From Apiotrichum sp. Y4204 (taxonomy: Eukaryota; Basidiomycota; Tremellomycetes; Trichosporonales; Trichosporonaceae): a DNA stretch of 64,000 nucleotides. The DNA is taken from assembly GCA_025531455.1 (NCBI GenBank), contig JAMYHL010000078.1, positions 120,862 through 184,861 on the forward strand, in the 5' to 3' direction. The notes beneath the pieces were generated by a model. The model did no database searches and was not told the DNA's origin. It was given only the letters and a program-made list of their open reading frames with translations. Shown piece after piece: positions 1-12,332 of the stretch (position 1 is the first letter of the stretch; each line of letters starts with the position of its first letter). The position numbers were made by a program, and so were the translations under genes.

Positions 1-180
1 GCCGTCGCCGGGCTGGTTGACACCGGCGTTTGCTCCAGCTCCAAACGTCACGTTAAGCTGTCCTTGTGACTGCGCGTGGGCTTGGGTCAGGGCATGTGCC
101 GTTGCTGCGGTCGCCTGATGGCCGTTGTCGAGGGCGGAAATGATGGCCTGCCAGTCGATGCTGGGACCGTGTTGCCCCAT
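1..180 (-). CDS. Partial hypothetical protein, N-terminal 60 residues
   Basis: An open frame runs on the minus strand from an ATG at 180 off the left edge of the window. It begins MGQHGPSIDWQAIISALDNG and continues with an Ala/Gln/His-rich stretch and a Gly/Asn-rich one. The codons look like those of the confirmed genes here, and no stop occurs in 60 codons. I do not recognise the family and see no signal peptide or membrane segment. Only the N-terminus is present, so no function is offered. Chance openness in GC-rich DNA remains possible, hence the moderate confidence. Confidence 0.45.
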   Translation of the reverse strand, partial: MGQHGPSIDWQAIISALDNGHQATAATAHALTQAHAQSQGQLNVTFGAGANAGVNQPGDG

Positions 181-981
181 GGCTTGTTTTCTTTTCTCGC
201 TTCCTTCTTCTTCTGGTTGTGCCTCTGTTTGTGGCGGTTGGGGGAGGCGCAGCGCGTGGCCTCCGTCGTCGTGTCCGTCGCCCAGTGTGTCGTCGGCGTC
301 TGCTATCGGCAGGCGGGGCGGAGAATACCGTCGTATCGGCGTGGTTCTGACGTCTTGTTGTTGTTAAGACTCTACGAATGGAGAGAACTCGAACTGGAAT
401 TCGGAGGGCATCCTCTTCCAGATCGCAGATGAGGATGGTTAATGTGCATGTGATGCAGAAGCCCAGCAGGCTCACTGCGATGTGCAGGAGGACGCAGAGG
501 GAGGGGCGACGCGCGGGAGACCAGCAAGATGGAGGGTAGGACGAGTCGAGAGGGGCACTGTCGAGGGCGATTCAGAGTACACTGTACACTAGACGCAGCA
601 CCAGCGGTGGCGTAGTTCGGCGTCTTGGGAGTCTGGGTTTGCAACCAGAAGAGCAGAAGGCAATGCAAGACGCAAGGTTCCTGCTGCTTCTTCCTCAATT
701 CCTCGGCCTGTCAGCTATGCGATCCCCATGCTGTAAGGTAAGTATCTCTCTATGTATCTGGGTGCCGAACTACAGAGTAACCCAGGTCCAAAAAAACCAG
801 ACATTTACACAGAAGGTGCAACGACGAGTAAGCAAAATGAGTACGGATGACGTGATTGCCACTTTGCGTTTGGACGGGCTCATACCGTTCCCACCCCGAG
901 TTCCCGGTAGCGAGTAGTAGCCAACCAACCTCAGAGGCCATCCCACAGCGCTACCCGGAGAGGCACAACGGCCGTCCAGTG

Positions 982-1006
982 GTGCCAGCGGTGCCAGCGG
1001 TGCCAG
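982..1006. repeat. 9-bp tandem repeat, about three copies
   Basis: The unit gtgccagcg occurs twice in full, followed by a seven-base partial copy. It lies in the gene-poor left region. Confidence 0.8.
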
Positions 1007-1735
1007 ATGCACGCCTGGCACACATGCTGCGCACATGCATAGAGCCTGCTTGTCCGGTGCTTCTGGTGCCTCTGATGGCTATCGGCGGGGGGTGGGAGGG
1101 TGGGTTCACTCGTACTGAGCAAAAGGGCCGATTGGAAAGTGCCAGCTGCCAGAGGGCGCGTCAGAGGCACTAGGACCCATCGAGCACGCAACCGCCCACC
1201 ATTGATTGATATCTGATTCAGCCGTCCATGCTGATAAATAGTCTTTCCGCCCAACCAGCAGCAGCCAGGACCCCATCTGGAGCCCCGAAGCACGGCAAAC
1301 TATGCAGCAGGATGGAAGTATCCCGGGGCCATCGTACAAGCTGCCCGTCGCCCATAGGGTTCCAACAAATAACACTACTAGTGCTCAGTGTGGACGAGGT
1401 CGGGGTACTCATTCCAAGCTACAGCGTCCCCAATATCCGGCACACCCGAAACATGCTGCCTACAACACTGATGCCTGCAAAGCGGGTCGTAGAGCACGGG
1501 GGCATGAGAACAGCGCGAACTGTATATCCCCGACCGTGAGAAGCGATCGCGATAAAAACGCACACTCCATCGTGAGATCCATTCTCCCCATCGCCACCTC
1601 AACCGACGAGATGGCACCTACAGTGAGCCTTCCAGGTTATTAAGCGCGGTATCGGTATCGAATCAAACCCGTCCACTCCCCGGCACGCGTGGTCGCGTCA
1701 TACAAGCTGAAACGGATATGACCAATCGAGGATCG

Positions 1736-1767
1736 ACTACATCCGTTGACTACTACATCCGTTGACT
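1736..1767. repeat. 16-bp perfect tandem duplication
   Basis: The unit actacatccgttgact occurs twice, head to tail with no mismatch. It is consistent with a recent slippage duplication in non-coding DNA. Confidence 0.9.
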
Positions 1768-4700
1768 ACCATCGCCCGGCATCCATGGCAAGGTCCTTTT
1801 TCTGACGCATGAGACCATCCTCATGGAACACGTCGAGACCTGACAATCTTGACACAGGTACGCCCACGTGCACGCATGGCCCGTGGACTGGCGGTGTGCT
1901 GAGGCCGTCGCTGGTGTTATCCGCAACACTCCCATTGGGATTGGACGACGTGAATTCGATACTCCTGCAAGACGTTGTGCGACACCGAGTGATAGGATAC
2001 TCGAGTTCGACGATTGGACGATAACTGACAGCGGTGGGTCCTCCGGGATCAGCCTTGATCACGACACGGCACGCGTTGAGGATCGCACGCGTGTGGCGAC
2101 TGGCAACGCAAGACTGGGCAGGCCGCAGCCGGATTGCTTCCCTTGACGGTTTACACGGGTGGCCTTGTGGCGATCTGCCCGACTCGGTGCGCCTCAGGTA
2201 CGTGACGATACACGGCCACAGGGCTCCAACACGGAGTTCTGAGCGGTGTCTATAAGCCGTTGTTTGGCGATCCCTAACACCTCTTTGTTGGCAGAGGTTT
2301 CCACGTCAGAACTGAGTAAGAGCACAGAGTCCTGGCGACAGCTACCACCTCATCCCTTGTGCAGGTACACGTCCGTTGACGAACATCTGGATTCGCTCCT
2401 CTGCGAGTAACTGGGAGTCGAGAAGGCCAACCAGAGCCTCGCAACTGGAACCACCAGGGGACCCACATTGCCTTGTCACACACAAGTGACGGGCATACTG
2501 ATGTACTGACAGAAGGACTCACAGGTCAACGGCAGACCACGCCGGCAACATCTTGGAGATGTGAGTCCATGACCACCGACGGCTCGTTACAAGAAGTTGA
2601 CCTGGTTAACAGTAACCTGTCAATTGATCAGCAGTAACCTGTGATTCAAGTGATCCTCACTGGTCTGTCTAACCGTGCGATCTTTCTACGAAGATGGTTG
2701 CGCGGTGCCGCAAAATAACTGACCACCTACGCCCAGGCAGATCGACGATCTTGGGAGGTGCTGACCACCATACTCATCCGAGTAGATGGCGGAGAGCACT
2801 TTGCGACAAGTTGAAAGTGGGGAACGACACCCAGCTACATACAGCAGACCTATACTCCACTGAGTTCACACAGCCCCCCAGTGCGAGCGAGGCTGCATCG
2901 TTTCCTCGAGACATTCTGGCCCGTAAGATTGGCCGACGACGCGGTTCAGTCCACGTCGGGACGACCCACGAACCCAAGCTCTTCATGGTAGCGAGACCCA
3001 AATCTCTTACAGTTATGAAGCGACTGCGAGAGAGCAAATGGGCCATCATCGTCACATCACTCATAGGTCTTGTCCCGCTTGGTTGCTTGGAAGTGCAATG
3101 TACGAATGCGTCTGTCACCTGACGGCTGAGCAGCTGCGCGGCAGCGGGGTACCGGGCGTCGACGGAGAGTTCGACATTCGAGCCTTGGAGGATTCCAGAA
3201 TCGCAGACCAGTGGCGTGATTGCTGCGCGCTGCTAGCAGCTAGCTGCTCCACTCGATCGGATCTTTCTGCGGATCCTTTCACAACGAGGGCAATGCTCGC
3301 TCCACGGCGCGCGACGTGCACATTCGTCCCGTGGCCCGTGGGCCGTTGGGCTATTGGCCGTTGTTGGCTGTCCCCCCCGTGGCCATTTTTGATGTTCTCG
3401 GCGCTCCACATGGTCTCGATAAGCGAGGTCGCCAATCAGGGGCGTCAAGGGCCATGGCCGATCGCGAGGGGGCAAGGAGCTGCAGCGGGCCGAGGAATGG
3501 AGGATCCCAAGAAGGGCCGAGGAATGAGGTTGGAAGAGCAGCCAGAAATAGCCAGGGCCATCGCGGAGAGCTACGGGAGCTGGGTGATGGCACGCGGACA
3601 AACTAGTTGGAGTAGCTCGAGGTGGAGGTAAAAAGCTCCAAAGTTCGGCAGTGATCGATGAGGGACAAGAGATCTAGAACGCCGTGATGCCCCTTCTGGA
3701 ATTACGGACGGCTCCGGTTGGCGACGAAACACGGTCAATTCCTCTGAGCGCGTGACCCAACCCTGCCGTGGAACCAAGTGGGGTCGATCTTGGTTGCCGA
3801 TATGCTCAAGGTTTCTGCATACCGCTGCAGTGGTACACATGATCGGCGTCCCCCGTTCGTTTGCGAATCCCGTGGACGGAGAATCGGGTGTGTGGCCATG
3901 GCCGGTGTCGTTTCAGTTCTGTACCAGCCACGAGCGGCGTGAGGGGCGTCGTACCGGCTCTTCAGTTGATCAGTTGTCAAAGTAGCGTTTAGGCCATGGG
4001 TGTTGGAAATCTCCACGCAAGCAGCAGCATACTCACGGCTCCAAAGCTCGAGTGTGCCTGTCCCTCCGGCCCCGACTTGACCCCCGGGTTCGGTTTCCAA
4101 GAAGTGGAGGAAAGTCGCGGAATGTGGAGTGTGGAATGCAAGCAAAAGATGACATGTGCGGAATGTGGAAATAGACCGGTCCTAGCGCCTGTGGCAAAGC
4201 GACAGTGGCACTAAGTTGGAAGTACCAGGGCTGCTCAACGGTCGCGGCGGTGCCGTATACTGCTGAGCGGGGAACCAGAGCAACATGCATATCTGGTAGC
4301 TAGTCGTCGGTAACTTGGAGTGCACTAGGCTGCGCTTCTGCTGCTCTTTGGCCCCTATGCGAAGGGCAAGCGAAATGCCACCCCATCCTCACGCGCCGCA
4401 TGACCACAGCCCGCACTCTAGTACCCTGGTTGCTGGTTAGAGATTGACACCACCCGTTTGTGACGTTTGACGTCGCGACGTCATGGCTTTAGTCCAGGTG
4501 CCGACTCTCCTATTGCAGGGCAGTACCGCTCGCTTGTGCCCGGGATCTGGGGAAGGGTGTAGAGTCCCTCTCGTCTCCGTCACGAATGGTCTCGCCGCGA
4601 TCCCGAACCATTTAGAACAACCACAGCGAAACTAGACCGTCGGCTTCCAAAGATAGCCAAGCTCCGCTCCACAAGGTAATAAGCTAGGTAACGGTGACGT

Positions 4701-5883
4701 TAAGCCCCAAACTGACGGCGCGGAAACGACTAGGAACTTGGCGAGTCAGTCCAGAATAGCCATACTGATGTTTGATCTACGCAGACGTACGCACTAGCCG
4801 CCCCATGTGGAGCTATCTCGGCTTGGGAGATTGTGGCCATCACGAGCATCGCGACCTGCCGCGCCTGCCCTCGACGCGTTGGCTGAGACAGGATCGCGAC
4901 AAACATACCGAGTTGTGGAGCGCTAGTCTCTATAACCCTGCCGATCAGGTCCCAGGAGCAAGAGCGTTGGGCACGGGATCGCCTATGTCTAGTCGAGAGG
5001 TAGAGATCTAGGGACAATGTTGCGACGACGGTTTTAACAATGCTCCAAGCCCCAAGACCTCAAGGGCGACACGAGCCGACGGTGACCGAAATGGAGGCCA
5101 AAGAGGTAGTGGGAGATACCCAGCGCCTGCGCGTCTGTGCGTCATCGCTGTGCGTGTCAGCATGCCGCGCAGGTCTAATGTGTGGCCACCGCCCAATCTC
5201 CGAACTCTGTGTCTTTCTCCGTTCTGTTGGGTCCGCATCCAGACCTTTCAAGGGATGTTAATGTTCAGTGTTCTGGACTCTTGTCGACTTTGGGGATCTC
5301 CTGGTGCCCTAAGGGCCGGGGCGGGCTCGCCCGAGAAAGGCCCGAGAATCCGCCGATCACAATCGGCGATCACTGTATGGAATTGGTCCGGTCCAGGCGG
5401 GGATTTGCGGGGTGACGCGGGCTCGGCCCAGCCAAGTGCATGATTTGCATGATTTACATGAGTGTACGAGTATGCCCGGTGCTAGCGAATTGCTCCGACG
5501 TCCAAATTCTCGTTGCGGGGTGGTGGTCGCAAGGGGTGCCAGTGGACGCCGCAGAATTGCGGTCCGCCTTCGGAATCCAGCTCTGGCGCCGAGAATCCCC
5601 CGCCAAAGCACTCGACAGTCATCTCAGACACCGAGTCACCGCGTGCCCATCGGCACCATCGGAGTTAGTATGCGTGGGCGAGTACTTGGGCCGGGCTGCA
5701 TGGGGCTAGTAGCTAGTGGCGATTTGAGAGTAATGGTGGCGGAGGTCGAGAGGGGGCCGCGGTCGGAATGTGGCGGCTTGGCGTGGCGGCGTGGCAGATG
5801 GCAGACGCGGCATGTTCAGTGTGCTACAGTACATGATCTGCGGATCGTCGTGGGCGGAGAAGTTAGCGATCGCCAGCGGACAG

Positions 5884-5904
5884 CATGCTACATGCTACAT
5901 GCTA
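5884..5904. repeat. 7-bp tandem repeat, three copies
   Basis: Three perfect copies of catgcta, followed by cat. Intergenic. Confidence 0.85.
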
Positions 5905-7785
5905 CATTCGTTGCGGCGCCGTGGCGGTGGCTTCGAAGGCTTCCCGGACCCGAGGGACCGGTCGTGGCTCGGTCGAGTCGGCATACCTCGGCGTCGGCGT
6001 CACTCCCGTTTCCCACCTCCGCATACCGCGAGATCCGACGGCGTGCGCGGCCGGCGACCGGACCCGTCCACGGTCCGCCGCGCCAAGGCGCCGAAGACCC
6101 TGCATGTCTGTATCCTGCAATCCTGTTGCCTGTTGCCTGCTGATCCTTCGCCCCGGTAGGTGCATCCTGATCCGGTCGATCTGGGAACCGGAACCCGAGG
6201 AATCTGGAAAAAAGGACGATCGCGAGATTGCGAGCTCACACGACATGGAGCCCGGAACGGATCCGAGGCCCCGAGGCCCGAAGACTGCAGTTCTGCAGAG
6301 CTGCAGGAAGGGATTCACGCTTGGCTTGCGGACTGCAGATCACTCCGCTTACTGTCCAACGTCCAGCGACTGGTGGATGGGCGTGGCTGAATGAATGTGT
6401 GGCGGCTGTCTCTGCCGATCTGCGATCTGCTACTCGCTATGAATGCGTGGTCGGCACAGTGGCACTGTGCCACAGTGGCTAGTGGCGGACGCACTGATAC
6501 GTACGCAGGTACACGCACCCTACGGCCTCCGGCATACGGATCCACATATCTTCCTGTGTCTGAGCGGGCTGGAGAGTGCATCAATGTATCATGTATCAAT
6601 GTCCTTCGCCCGACATACCACCGCCACGCCGGCTGTGGGCGGGCGAGATTGCACATCACACGCGGCTGAGACAAGGCGCCGCCACTTCACCGAAGGGTTA
6701 CCGAGGGGGTACTCATACTCATGCTCATGGCAGAGGCACGCCGTGGTGAGAATTCTGATTCATGGGTGGGTGAATGTATCAGTGACCCATATGCAGCCTG
6801 GTATGTGATAACACCTGCGGCGTGTTTTAATGTGCGACTGGCGCGACTCGCAACAGCCCCGACGCACACGGAGATGAGGTTCGAAGCCGAGGACCGAGGA
6901 TCGGGAAGCACGCCCATGAAGCGTCCGCGCCGCCGACAGGGCGGGCCAAGCATTACCGACTACCATGTCGATCTGTCGATCGCATCGAATGCCGAGCATC
7001 CTGAAGATGCGGGAACGAGCTTGACGCCGCTTGTCTCTTGGCCCTTGGCCTTGGCCGCTTTAAGCTCAGCGAGACATGCAAGACTGGTGACCTGCCATGA
7101 TTGGGATTGCGCGGTCTCATTACCTCGATACGCGACGAGCGACGTGCGACATCGCGAAGTTTTCGGGAGGATTGGATGGACGATTGCGACCGAATCCCGA
7201 CATCTCAAATCCCATGTCCCAGCGATCCCAGCGACCGGCGATCCGGTCGACTTGATCCTGCGACGTGATCGTTCCGATGCCGGGCCTGGGCCAGCCGTGA
7301 ACGCCGATGCGAGGCACCGGCGATGGGTCGGCGGTCCATGCCCGAGCTGGCGCGAGAGCAGAGGCCGAGGCCGATAGCCGAACGCGACCGCCGCGACAAG
7401 CTCGGAGGACCGCGCCGAGTGCCGTTGATTGTTTATCTTGCACAAGAGAATTTTGGCGCACCACTCTCCTTGCCCAGGAACCCACCAGAGCCACCAGACA
7501 GGACGCCGCAGGGCCAAAGTGTATCAGCTAGCGCTTTCAGACTGAACGCCGCATCAGGCACTGAACGCACTGGTACTGGTGTCTCGGGCGCTGGTACTCG
7601 TGGATAGGAATCGGACACGAATGCTTGCGCTGCTTGCGCTGCACGCCCACAACCTGCCCAACGACGCCACATTGGTTCAAACACAAAGGGCAGAAAGGGG
7701 GGCAAAAGGGAATGGGACGAGGGGAGAGTGAGGGGAGACTAGGGGAGAGAGGGGGAGAGACGGGGAGGTGCGAACAAGGCAAAGC

Positions 7786-8090
7786 TAAAAAGTTTGATCC
7801 TCCACTCCTAGTCGCATTTGTTTACACTACTTATTACACAGCGGTAATAATATTCTTAGACAGTTCCGAAATCAGGGACGCTATTATACGATTAGGAGAG
7901 GGTGTATAGAGGTATTGTGTTTGAAAGACCATGAGAAGGCACAATCTTATTCGGCCTAATAAATGTGAGCTTATTTGGCAATCTGGCCGCACTGCACACA
8001 CACAGTCCCTCTGTTGCCCATAGTGCTCATAATTTATGCACATTAGTAAAAAAAAATATAGGAAAAAAAAAGAAAAGAATGTGTGGGCCG
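7786..8090. other. AT-rich island in GC-rich surroundings
   Basis: By eye this 300-base segment is clearly richer in A and T than its flanks. It has runs such as cggtaataatattcttag near 7842 and two A-rich tracts at about 8047-8078. It has no long open frame and no RNA gene that I recognise. It could be an organellar insertion, a decayed mobile element or simply an AT-rich spacer; the sequence alone does not decide. Confidence 0.55.
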
Positions 8091-8839
8091 CCCACACGGA
8101 CCGGGCGGAGGGGGGCGGCGTAGGGTGACTGTCGGCTGCATCGCTACGCAGACACCCACTAATGCACCTAATAGGAAGAGAGAATGAGAGAAGTGGTCAC
8201 TACCCGGCCACTGGTCACTCACTTGCAAACTACGGCACTAGATACTCGGTCATCGTCGTCGTCGTCGCTGCCGTCCTCCGTCCTCCATCACCCCCCCTCT
8301 CCTCCTCCTCCATAAGCAGAAGAAGATCGCATTCGAATATCTTCATCCCCTCCCTCCCGCACCCCCTCGCACCTGCCGTCCTCTCTTGGCTATCCGGCCT
8401 CTGTTATTAGGTAGCTCGCATCTCGACTCCCCAATCCCACACGCCCGCAGCTGTGTAGCATTGTGCCCCACCCCAAAACCGAGCCCTTACTGCTGCACCG
8501 CGCTGCACCGCGAAGCAATAGTAGTCCGTCTCATCTCCTCGCCGACTGGCACCCCCTCCCCCCGCACCTTCGCAGCCACTCAATTGTCGCGGCGCGCGCC
8601 TACAACCTTACGGCCATTGCTCATTTCGTGTTCCGCTGCGGCCCCTGCTCCGCACCCCATATGGCACAAAGAGTCCTGTCATCCCGAACATTGATTTCCA
8701 TTACCACCCAAATCCCAGCCTCGGCACAGTCGGGTCGACTTTCGTCTACACCGTCAGCACCTCTGCCATTCGTGACCAAGCCTTCCACTTTGCTCCGGTG
8801 CCCGCCAATTTGAGAAATCGACAGACACACTGCACACCG

Positions 8840-8870
8840 CACACTGCACACTGCACACTGCACACTGCAC
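8840..8870. repeat. 7-bp tandem repeat, four copies
   Basis: Four perfect copies of cacactg plus a three-base partial copy. They lie in the pyrimidine-rich leader region upstream of PBS2. Confidence 0.9.
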
Positions 8871-9904
8871 AAGTCGCCGGCTCCCACGCGGATCACTTAT
8901 CGGACCATCGACCATTGCGCGTTCGCCCCTCATCTCCCCCCCAATCTGCATACTCTATACTCTACAGCTTTGCAGAATCAACAACAGCATTTCCCCTGTT
9001 TTCCTGTTCACTGCAGAGTTCCAGTTCTCCTTCGCACACCCCGCAGCTACCACTTCTACCACAGCCCGCCCGGAATCCGAGATCTCCGGCAGGCAAGAAC
9101 TACTCGTATCGCACCCCGTCTCCATCCACTCTCACTTCCACACACTCATCGCTCCCATACACAACCATCCTTCCTTTTCTCTAGATCGTGATCGCTCGAG
9201 CCGCGAAGCGCCGCCCTACCGCGCCCCCCGATACCTCAACTGATCCCCCTCGACTCATCCCCCTCGTTTCGTTCTCCCTTCCGTGCGGCCGCGAAGCAAG
9301 GCTCACTGATCACCGACGTCGCACGCCAAGTCTTGGCCGCGCCCTCCCTTTTCGCCGCGTTCAACCAAGGTACTCCAGTCGGTTCGTTACTCCGACAAGG
9401 GTTTCCTGTCCCTGGCGACCGTCTCTATCTTCTGAGCTACGCTTTGTGCATTCCTTGCCCTGCTAGATACACATTCCTCGCGTGTATAAACGTGTCGTGG
9501 GCAACGTGACTTATCGATTCCATTCCTGCCGTGAAGAGCCGCAATTGCAAACGAGCCAGTGCAAGCGAAGATTGCCGCCCCGTCCGGACACACCCTGCGC
9601 GACCTCAGTTTAGGTGCTTCAACAACACGAGAGTGTGTGCGCGCAAAGCGGACTAAGAAGTGTACCTCAAAAGTTGGATCACCAGACCTCGTCCACTTTT
9701 GTGAGTTTTAGTTACCGTTCCGCCGACATCGACGCACCTGCAGTTGCGCGGTGCACAGACAATCTCTGGCGCGACCAGTGCGAAGTACTGTTCCGCGCGG
9801 TGTGCTTCTTGACCCCCCCTCCCCACCTCCCCCACTTCCTATTTTGCATACAATCTCCCTCTCTCCCCCCACCCCAATCGACCACTCTGCAAATCTGTCT
9901 TGCG

Positions 9905-9928
9905 GCCTGGCTGCCTGGCTGCCTGGCT
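9905..9928. repeat. 8-bp tandem repeat, three copies
   Basis: Three perfect copies of gcctggct, about 375 bases upstream of the PBS2 start codon. Confidence 0.9.
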
Positions 9929-10302
9929 GTTTTGCCCTGGAGTGACTGCTCGCCTGGATCACTTGAGGCACTTGCAGAGTCAAGTTAGTCTTGACGGCAT
10001 TCCCGATAGAATTAAACCGTCCACCCTCCCCTCCTCACCTGACACGACAAAAGAGAGTAGCCTGCTGACATTTTACTTTCTCGGGTCTGCTGTCTCTGTT
10101 GCATAACACTTGCATCCTCCGTCCCTCCTCCGTCCACCGTCCTCCGCCCCTTGGTCCTTCCTACATCAGCTCCAGCAAAAACACCACCGCATTAGACAAG
10201 AGACCGTTTCCAACTACCCGTTGCATCCAAGTCTCTCCTTCCCTTCCTTATCTCCCTTTCCCCTTGTCCCACGACTCGCCCACCACCCACTTCCTCAACA
10301 CG

Positions 10303-12332
10303 ATGGCCGAGGGAGCTGTCGCTGAGCGTTCGCGCTCACCATCACCTACTCTGCCTCCGCTGGAGAAGCTCAGCTTAGAGACAGCACCGACCCCAAACCA
10401 TGTAACTCCAAACAATGTAACCCCAAACTCCGTCGCCCGCCCACCATGCCCTGCCACCAGGACATCGCCGACGACAGCGAAAACCCCACCTCCGTTGCTC
10501 TCGACAACATCAGCTCCCCCTCACCTTGAATCCCACTCCCAGTCCTCCCCGACCAGCGCCCGGATCCCTACTGGCCCCATTGCAGGGCGTCCGCCACCAT
10601 TCGCGGGAGCGGCTGGTGGGCGTCCATCCATGCGTGGTGGCCCAATGCCGCTAGGAATGCGGGCCGGCGGCGGTGGAGGCGCGGCACAGTTGCAAACACG
10701 CCTTCCCCCATCCCTGCAGGCCAAGATGGACAAGGTGAGTCGGTGTGGCGGTGGTCGAATCACCCTACCATACTGATCACTCGCAGCTCGCAGCTCAACG
10801 GAGTGGCACACCAGGACCGACCCCCAACGGCTTTGGTGGTCCTTCCCCGCAAGCGACGTCCATGGGCGCCCTGCTGCGTGCACAGGCTATGCGTCCGGCA
10901 CAAGGTAGCCCCGCTGTCGGCCCAAATTCTGGACCGCTGGGCTTGGCTGCTCGGCGTGCAGCTGGAGGACGGCCATCATTGAACCTTGGCGGCGGAATTT
11001 CAGCGAGTGCCCCTCCCCGGCCCGGCGGCTTAGCAGGACGCCGCGGGCCGCCAGGCGGGCTATCGCTTGCCCAAATGCAGGGGGCACCAGAGGCGGATAG
11101 CGGGTCCAAGTTCAACGACTTTCACAGCATTATGGACCCGTCTGGTTCGCTCAAGTTCAGCAAAGCGGTACTCCATGCTGGCGGCGTCGACTTTGGCAAC
11201 GGGCAGAGCTTCAAGATCAACATGGACGAGATGGAGATTCTTGGCGAGCTTGGCAAGGGCAATTACGGTAGCGTGCAGAAGGTGTTTCACCGTCCGACTG
11301 GCGTCCTGATGGCCATGAAGGTGGGTGATTCCACTAGACAAGACACTGACCAGCAGGAAATCCGCCTAGAGCTTGACGAGTCCAAGCTGAACGGTATCAT
11401 TATGGAACTCGACATTCTTCATCGTGCGGTTGCCCCAGAGATTGTCGAATTTTACGGAGCGTTCACGATCGAGTCATGCGTTTACTACTGCATGGAGTTT
11501 ATGGACGCGGGTTCGCTCGACAAGCTCACCAGCATGAGTACTCCGGCCTCCGTGACGGGTGGTATGGTCGGCGAGGCGAAGGCTGCGTCGCAGCCTTTGT
11601 CCGACCAGCTAGTCCCCGAGCCGGTGCTTCGCCGCATGACCGTTGCTATTGTCCGTGGACTGCGGTTCCTCAAAGATGAGTTACAAATCATGCACCGCGA
11701 CGTCAAGCCAACCAATATTCTCATGAACACCAAGGGCGAGGTAAAGCTGTGCGACTTTGGCGTCTCTGGACAGCTCGAAAAGTCGCTTGCCAAGACCAAC
11801 ATTGGCTGCCAGAGCTACATGGCCCCCGAGCGCATCAAGGGCGAGTCACAGAACCAAAAGTCGACGTACACCGTTTCTTCCGATGTGTGGTCTGTCGGCC
11901 TGAGCCTAATCGAAGTCGCCACCGGCGTGTACCCTTACCCGCCCGAAACATACTCGAACGTGTTTGCCCAGTTGACAGCGATCGTCAACGGGCCGGCACC
12001 GGCGCTACCGGACAGCTACAGCGACGATGCCAAGGACTTTGTCGCCCAGTGGTGAGTGCTCGTGCTATTCCGCAGCCACCGCGCTAGCGGAAAAGGGCCC
12101 ATGGGAATTGTGCGGAGCACATTCCATCCCATGTGTTATCTTAGTGGTGAACCGTGCTGACTTCAGTCTCCGCAAGGACCCGAACGCACGCCCAACGTAC
12201 GCCGAGCTCCTGCAGCACCCTTGGTTGCTTGCCGACAAGGACGCCGATGTCGACATGCCCGCGTGGGTCGCGCAGCAGATGGAGCTACAGGCGCAGCGAA
12301 CTGTGGTTCCCCTCGCCGAGGTGGAGGCGTAA
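10303..12332 (+). CDS. PBS2: MAP kinase kinase, Pbs2 type (HOG pathway)
   Basis: Dual-specificity kinase expected to phosphorylate the Hog1 MAP kinase in osmotic and stress signalling. Exons 10303-10734, 10787-11320, 11357-12051 and 12167-12332 join in phase to give 608 residues. The first 235 or so residues are Pro/Ser/Gly-rich and include three TPNxV pentapeptides. The kinase domain starts near the Gly loop GELGKGNYGSV. The catalytic lysine is K322 in VLMAMK, HRD is near 437 and DFG near 455. The activation loop SLAKTNIGCQSYMAPERI has the MAPKK Ser/Thr pair at about S465 and T469. That loop and the long N-terminus fit Pbs2 better than Ste7 or Mkk1. Intron 2 is only 36 nt and leaves the frame open, so its retention would add 12 residues after the catalytic lysine. 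Pathway assignment is by family resemblance. Confidence 0.93.

Larger units (their letters stand above)
181..7785. other. Long stretch without a supportable gene
   Basis: About 7.6 kb in which all frames are broken or carry only random-looking GC-rich open frames, the largest about 240 codons at 5412-6143. None shows a recognisable domain or joins to neighbours through consensus splice sites. I see no transposase, reverse transcriptase, LTR pair, tRNA or rRNA. The region contains scattered short tandem repeats, annotated separately. Part of 181-740 is probably the leader of the partial gene at the left edge. Confidence 0.6.
8091..10302. other. Pyrimidine-rich region upstream of PBS2
   Basis: Long C/T-rich stretches on the plus strand, notably 8270-8360, 9000-9190, 9810-9890 and 10120-10290, lead up to the PBS2 start. 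Such tracts are typical of promoters and 5' leaders of highly GC basidiomycete genes. They suggest a long or intron-bearing PBS2 leader, or further unrecognised transcription. No open frame here looks like protein. Confidence 0.45.

Noticed and set aside
5412..6143. 243-codon open frame on the plus strand
   Set aside because: Arg/Pro-rich, low-information translation with overlapping long frames in other phases. No recognisable motif.
6721..7377. 218-codon open frame on the plus strand
   Set aside because: Competing open frames on the other strand and no domain; consistent with GC-rich non-coding DNA.
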